NCBI GenBank assembly: GCA_030836925.1 | Contig: JAUPLK010000012.1 | Span: 1-14,366 of the forward strand | Length of the DNA stretch: 14,366 nucleotides | Direction of reading: 5' to 3' | From: Pseudomonadota bacterium | GTDB lineage: Bacteria; Pseudomonadota; Gammaproteobacteria; Steroidobacterales; GCA-2729495 | Shown here: one piece after another, positions 13,584-14,366 of the stretch | Layout: the number at the start of each line of letters is the position of its first letter | How positions within the stretch are numbered: position 1 is the first letter of the stretch | Program-made: the position numbers and the translations under genes | The notes under the pieces: generated by a model | What the model was told of the DNA's origin: nothing | Seen by the model: only the letters and a program-made list of their open reading frames with translations | Databases searched by the model: none

Positions 13584-14303
13584 GTGTTGATACGCTCTCT
13601 GCTGTTCAATATCGTGCTGTTTCTGAGCGTCGCGCTGTGGAGCATCGTGGTGGTCGTGGGTCGCCTGTGGGGTTATGCGGTTGCTTATGATCTCACCGTC
13701 AGCTGGTCCCGCTGGATACTGGTTGTATGCGAGAAGGTTTGTGGGCTGCGCTATGTGGTCGAAGGTATGGAAAACCTGCCCGGCGACAATTCAGTGGTGC
13801 TGCTCAAGCATTCTTCAGCCTATGAAACCATCGCGCAGTGGGTGCTGTTTCCGCGGCAGACCTGGGTGCTCAAAAAGGAAATCCTGTGGACCCCGTTTCT
13901 GGGCTGGGCGGTTGCCGGCGTAAAGCCGATCGCGATCAACCGTCAGGCTGGCAGGCGGGCAGTCGACCAGGTCATTGCCCAGGGACGCCAGCGCCTGAGC
14001 GAAGGCCTTTGGGTGATGATTTTTCCGGAGGGCACGCGAATGCCACCGGGACAAACCCGCAAGTACGGCGTAAGCGGCGCGCTTCTCGCCATCGAAGCCG
14101 GCAAACTGCTGGTACCGGTGGCACACAACGCCGGCGATTACTGGCCCCGACGTGGCTGGCTCAAGCGGCCGGGTACGGTGATTTTCCGTATCGGCAAAGC
14201 CGTTGATCCGGCCGGGCGCGACCCGCGTGACGTCAATGCAGAAGTCCAGCAGTGGATCGAGGCCGAAGTGGCCACGATGCGCAAGTTAGCCGGGCCGCAC
14301 TGA
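13584..14303 (+). CDS. plsC: 1-acyl-sn-glycerol-3-phosphate acyltransferase (PlsC family)
   Basis: PlsC-family enzymes acylate lysophosphatidic acid to phosphatidic acid at the inner membrane. The 239-residue protein has a hydrophobic N-terminal segment (about 5-27), a motif I of KHSSAYE in which His76 is followed four residues later by Glu81 (HX4E, not HX4D), a motif II around GVKPIAINRQ (112-121), motif III FPEGTR (147-152) and motif IV LLVPVAHN (175-182). The basic C-terminal part is typical. It begins at GTG 5 bases after gmhB, with AGGA only 3 bases upstream; the next codon, TTG 13587, has better spacing and could be the real start. GpsA, in this window, makes the upstream glycerol phosphate. 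It ends 2 bases from the convergent gyrB stop. Confidence 0.92.
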   Translation: MLIRSLLFNIVLFLSVALWSIVVVVGRLWGYAVAYDLTVSWSRWILVVCEKVCGLRYVVEGMENLPGDNSVVLLKHSSAYETIAQWVLFPRQTWVLKKEILWTPFLGWAVAGVKPIAINRQAGRRAVDQVIAQGRQRLSEGLWVMIFPEGTRMPPGQTRKYGVSGALLAIEAGKLLVPVAHNAGDYWPRRGWLKRPGTVIFRIGKAVDPAGRDPRDVNAEVQQWIEAEVATMRKLAGPH

Positions 14304-14305
14304 GA

Positions 14306-14366
14306 TCAGATATCGATATTTTCGGCCGCCAGCGCATTGCGCTCGATGAATTCACGACGCGGCTCC
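14306..14366 (-). CDS. gyrB: DNA gyrase subunit B, C-terminal end (cut by window edge)
   Basis: The last 19 codons and the TGA stop read EPRREFIERNALAAENIDI, which fits the conserved GyrB C-terminus (E. coli ends in a closely similar EPRRAFIEENAL..NIDI). GyrB is the ATPase subunit of gyrase, which introduces negative supercoils. The rest lies beyond the right edge. The match is short but specific, and the neighbouring plsC and gmhB are those next to gyrB in Pseudomonas. ParE is less likely because its end differs. Confidence 0.85.
   Translation of the reverse strand, partial: EPRREFIERNALAAENIDI

Overview
The window looks like a chromosomal segment of a GC-rich, non-enteric gammaproteobacterium. 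The evidence is gene order: yibN-grxC-secB-gpsA beside envC and trmL, a glnA-ntrB-ntrC block, and glyQ-glyS-gmhB-plsC running toward the 3' end of gyrB. The last arrangement is what Pseudomonas has near its replication origin, so oriC/dnaA probably lies a few kilobases beyond the right edge. I see no phage, IS, CRISPR, tRNA or rRNA. Nearly every base is coding; the only intergenic stretch above 300 bases is the glnA/glyQ control region.

Layout, left to right. (1) Minus strand: the start of fluC, a fluoride channel cut by the window edge, and envC, an amidase activator, with 2 bases between them. (2) Plus strand: yibN (rhodanese-like), grxC (glutaredoxin 3), secB (export chaperone) and gpsA (glycerol-3-phosphate dehydrogenase), closely spaced like one transcription unit. 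(3) Minus: trmL, a tRNA wobble ribose methyltransferase, whose start faces the likely GTG start of a class 1B-type dihydroorotate dehydrogenase only 4 bases away. (4) Minus: glnA, a DUF4124 protein, ntrB and ntrC, the nitrogen-control block. (5) Plus, divergent from glnA: glyQ, glyS, gmhB and plsC, then the last 19 codons of gyrB on the minus strand.

The clearest regulatory result is the glnA control region. On the glnA strand it reads outward as AAGGAG ribosome site, an approximately 81-nt leader, a sigma-54 -24/-12 element, an exact IHF consensus site, then two NtrC-type dyads whose centres are 31 bp apart, about -97 and -128. This is textbook sigma-54 enhancer architecture, and the regulators NtrB and NtrC are encoded downstream of glnA itself. 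A perfect 13-bp hairpin sits just after glnA and may limit readthrough into DUF4124-ntrB-ntrC.

The main oddities are: ntrB has no ATG, GTG or TTG near the start expected from homology (the best position is a GTA overlapping the DUF4124 stop); glyQ seems to begin at TTG; the dihydroorotate dehydrogenase has the cysteine-type class 1B active site with no pyrK partner in view; and PlsC has HX4E instead of HX4D. I found no wholly new multi-gene system. The window is conserved housekeeping DNA with several details worth checking.
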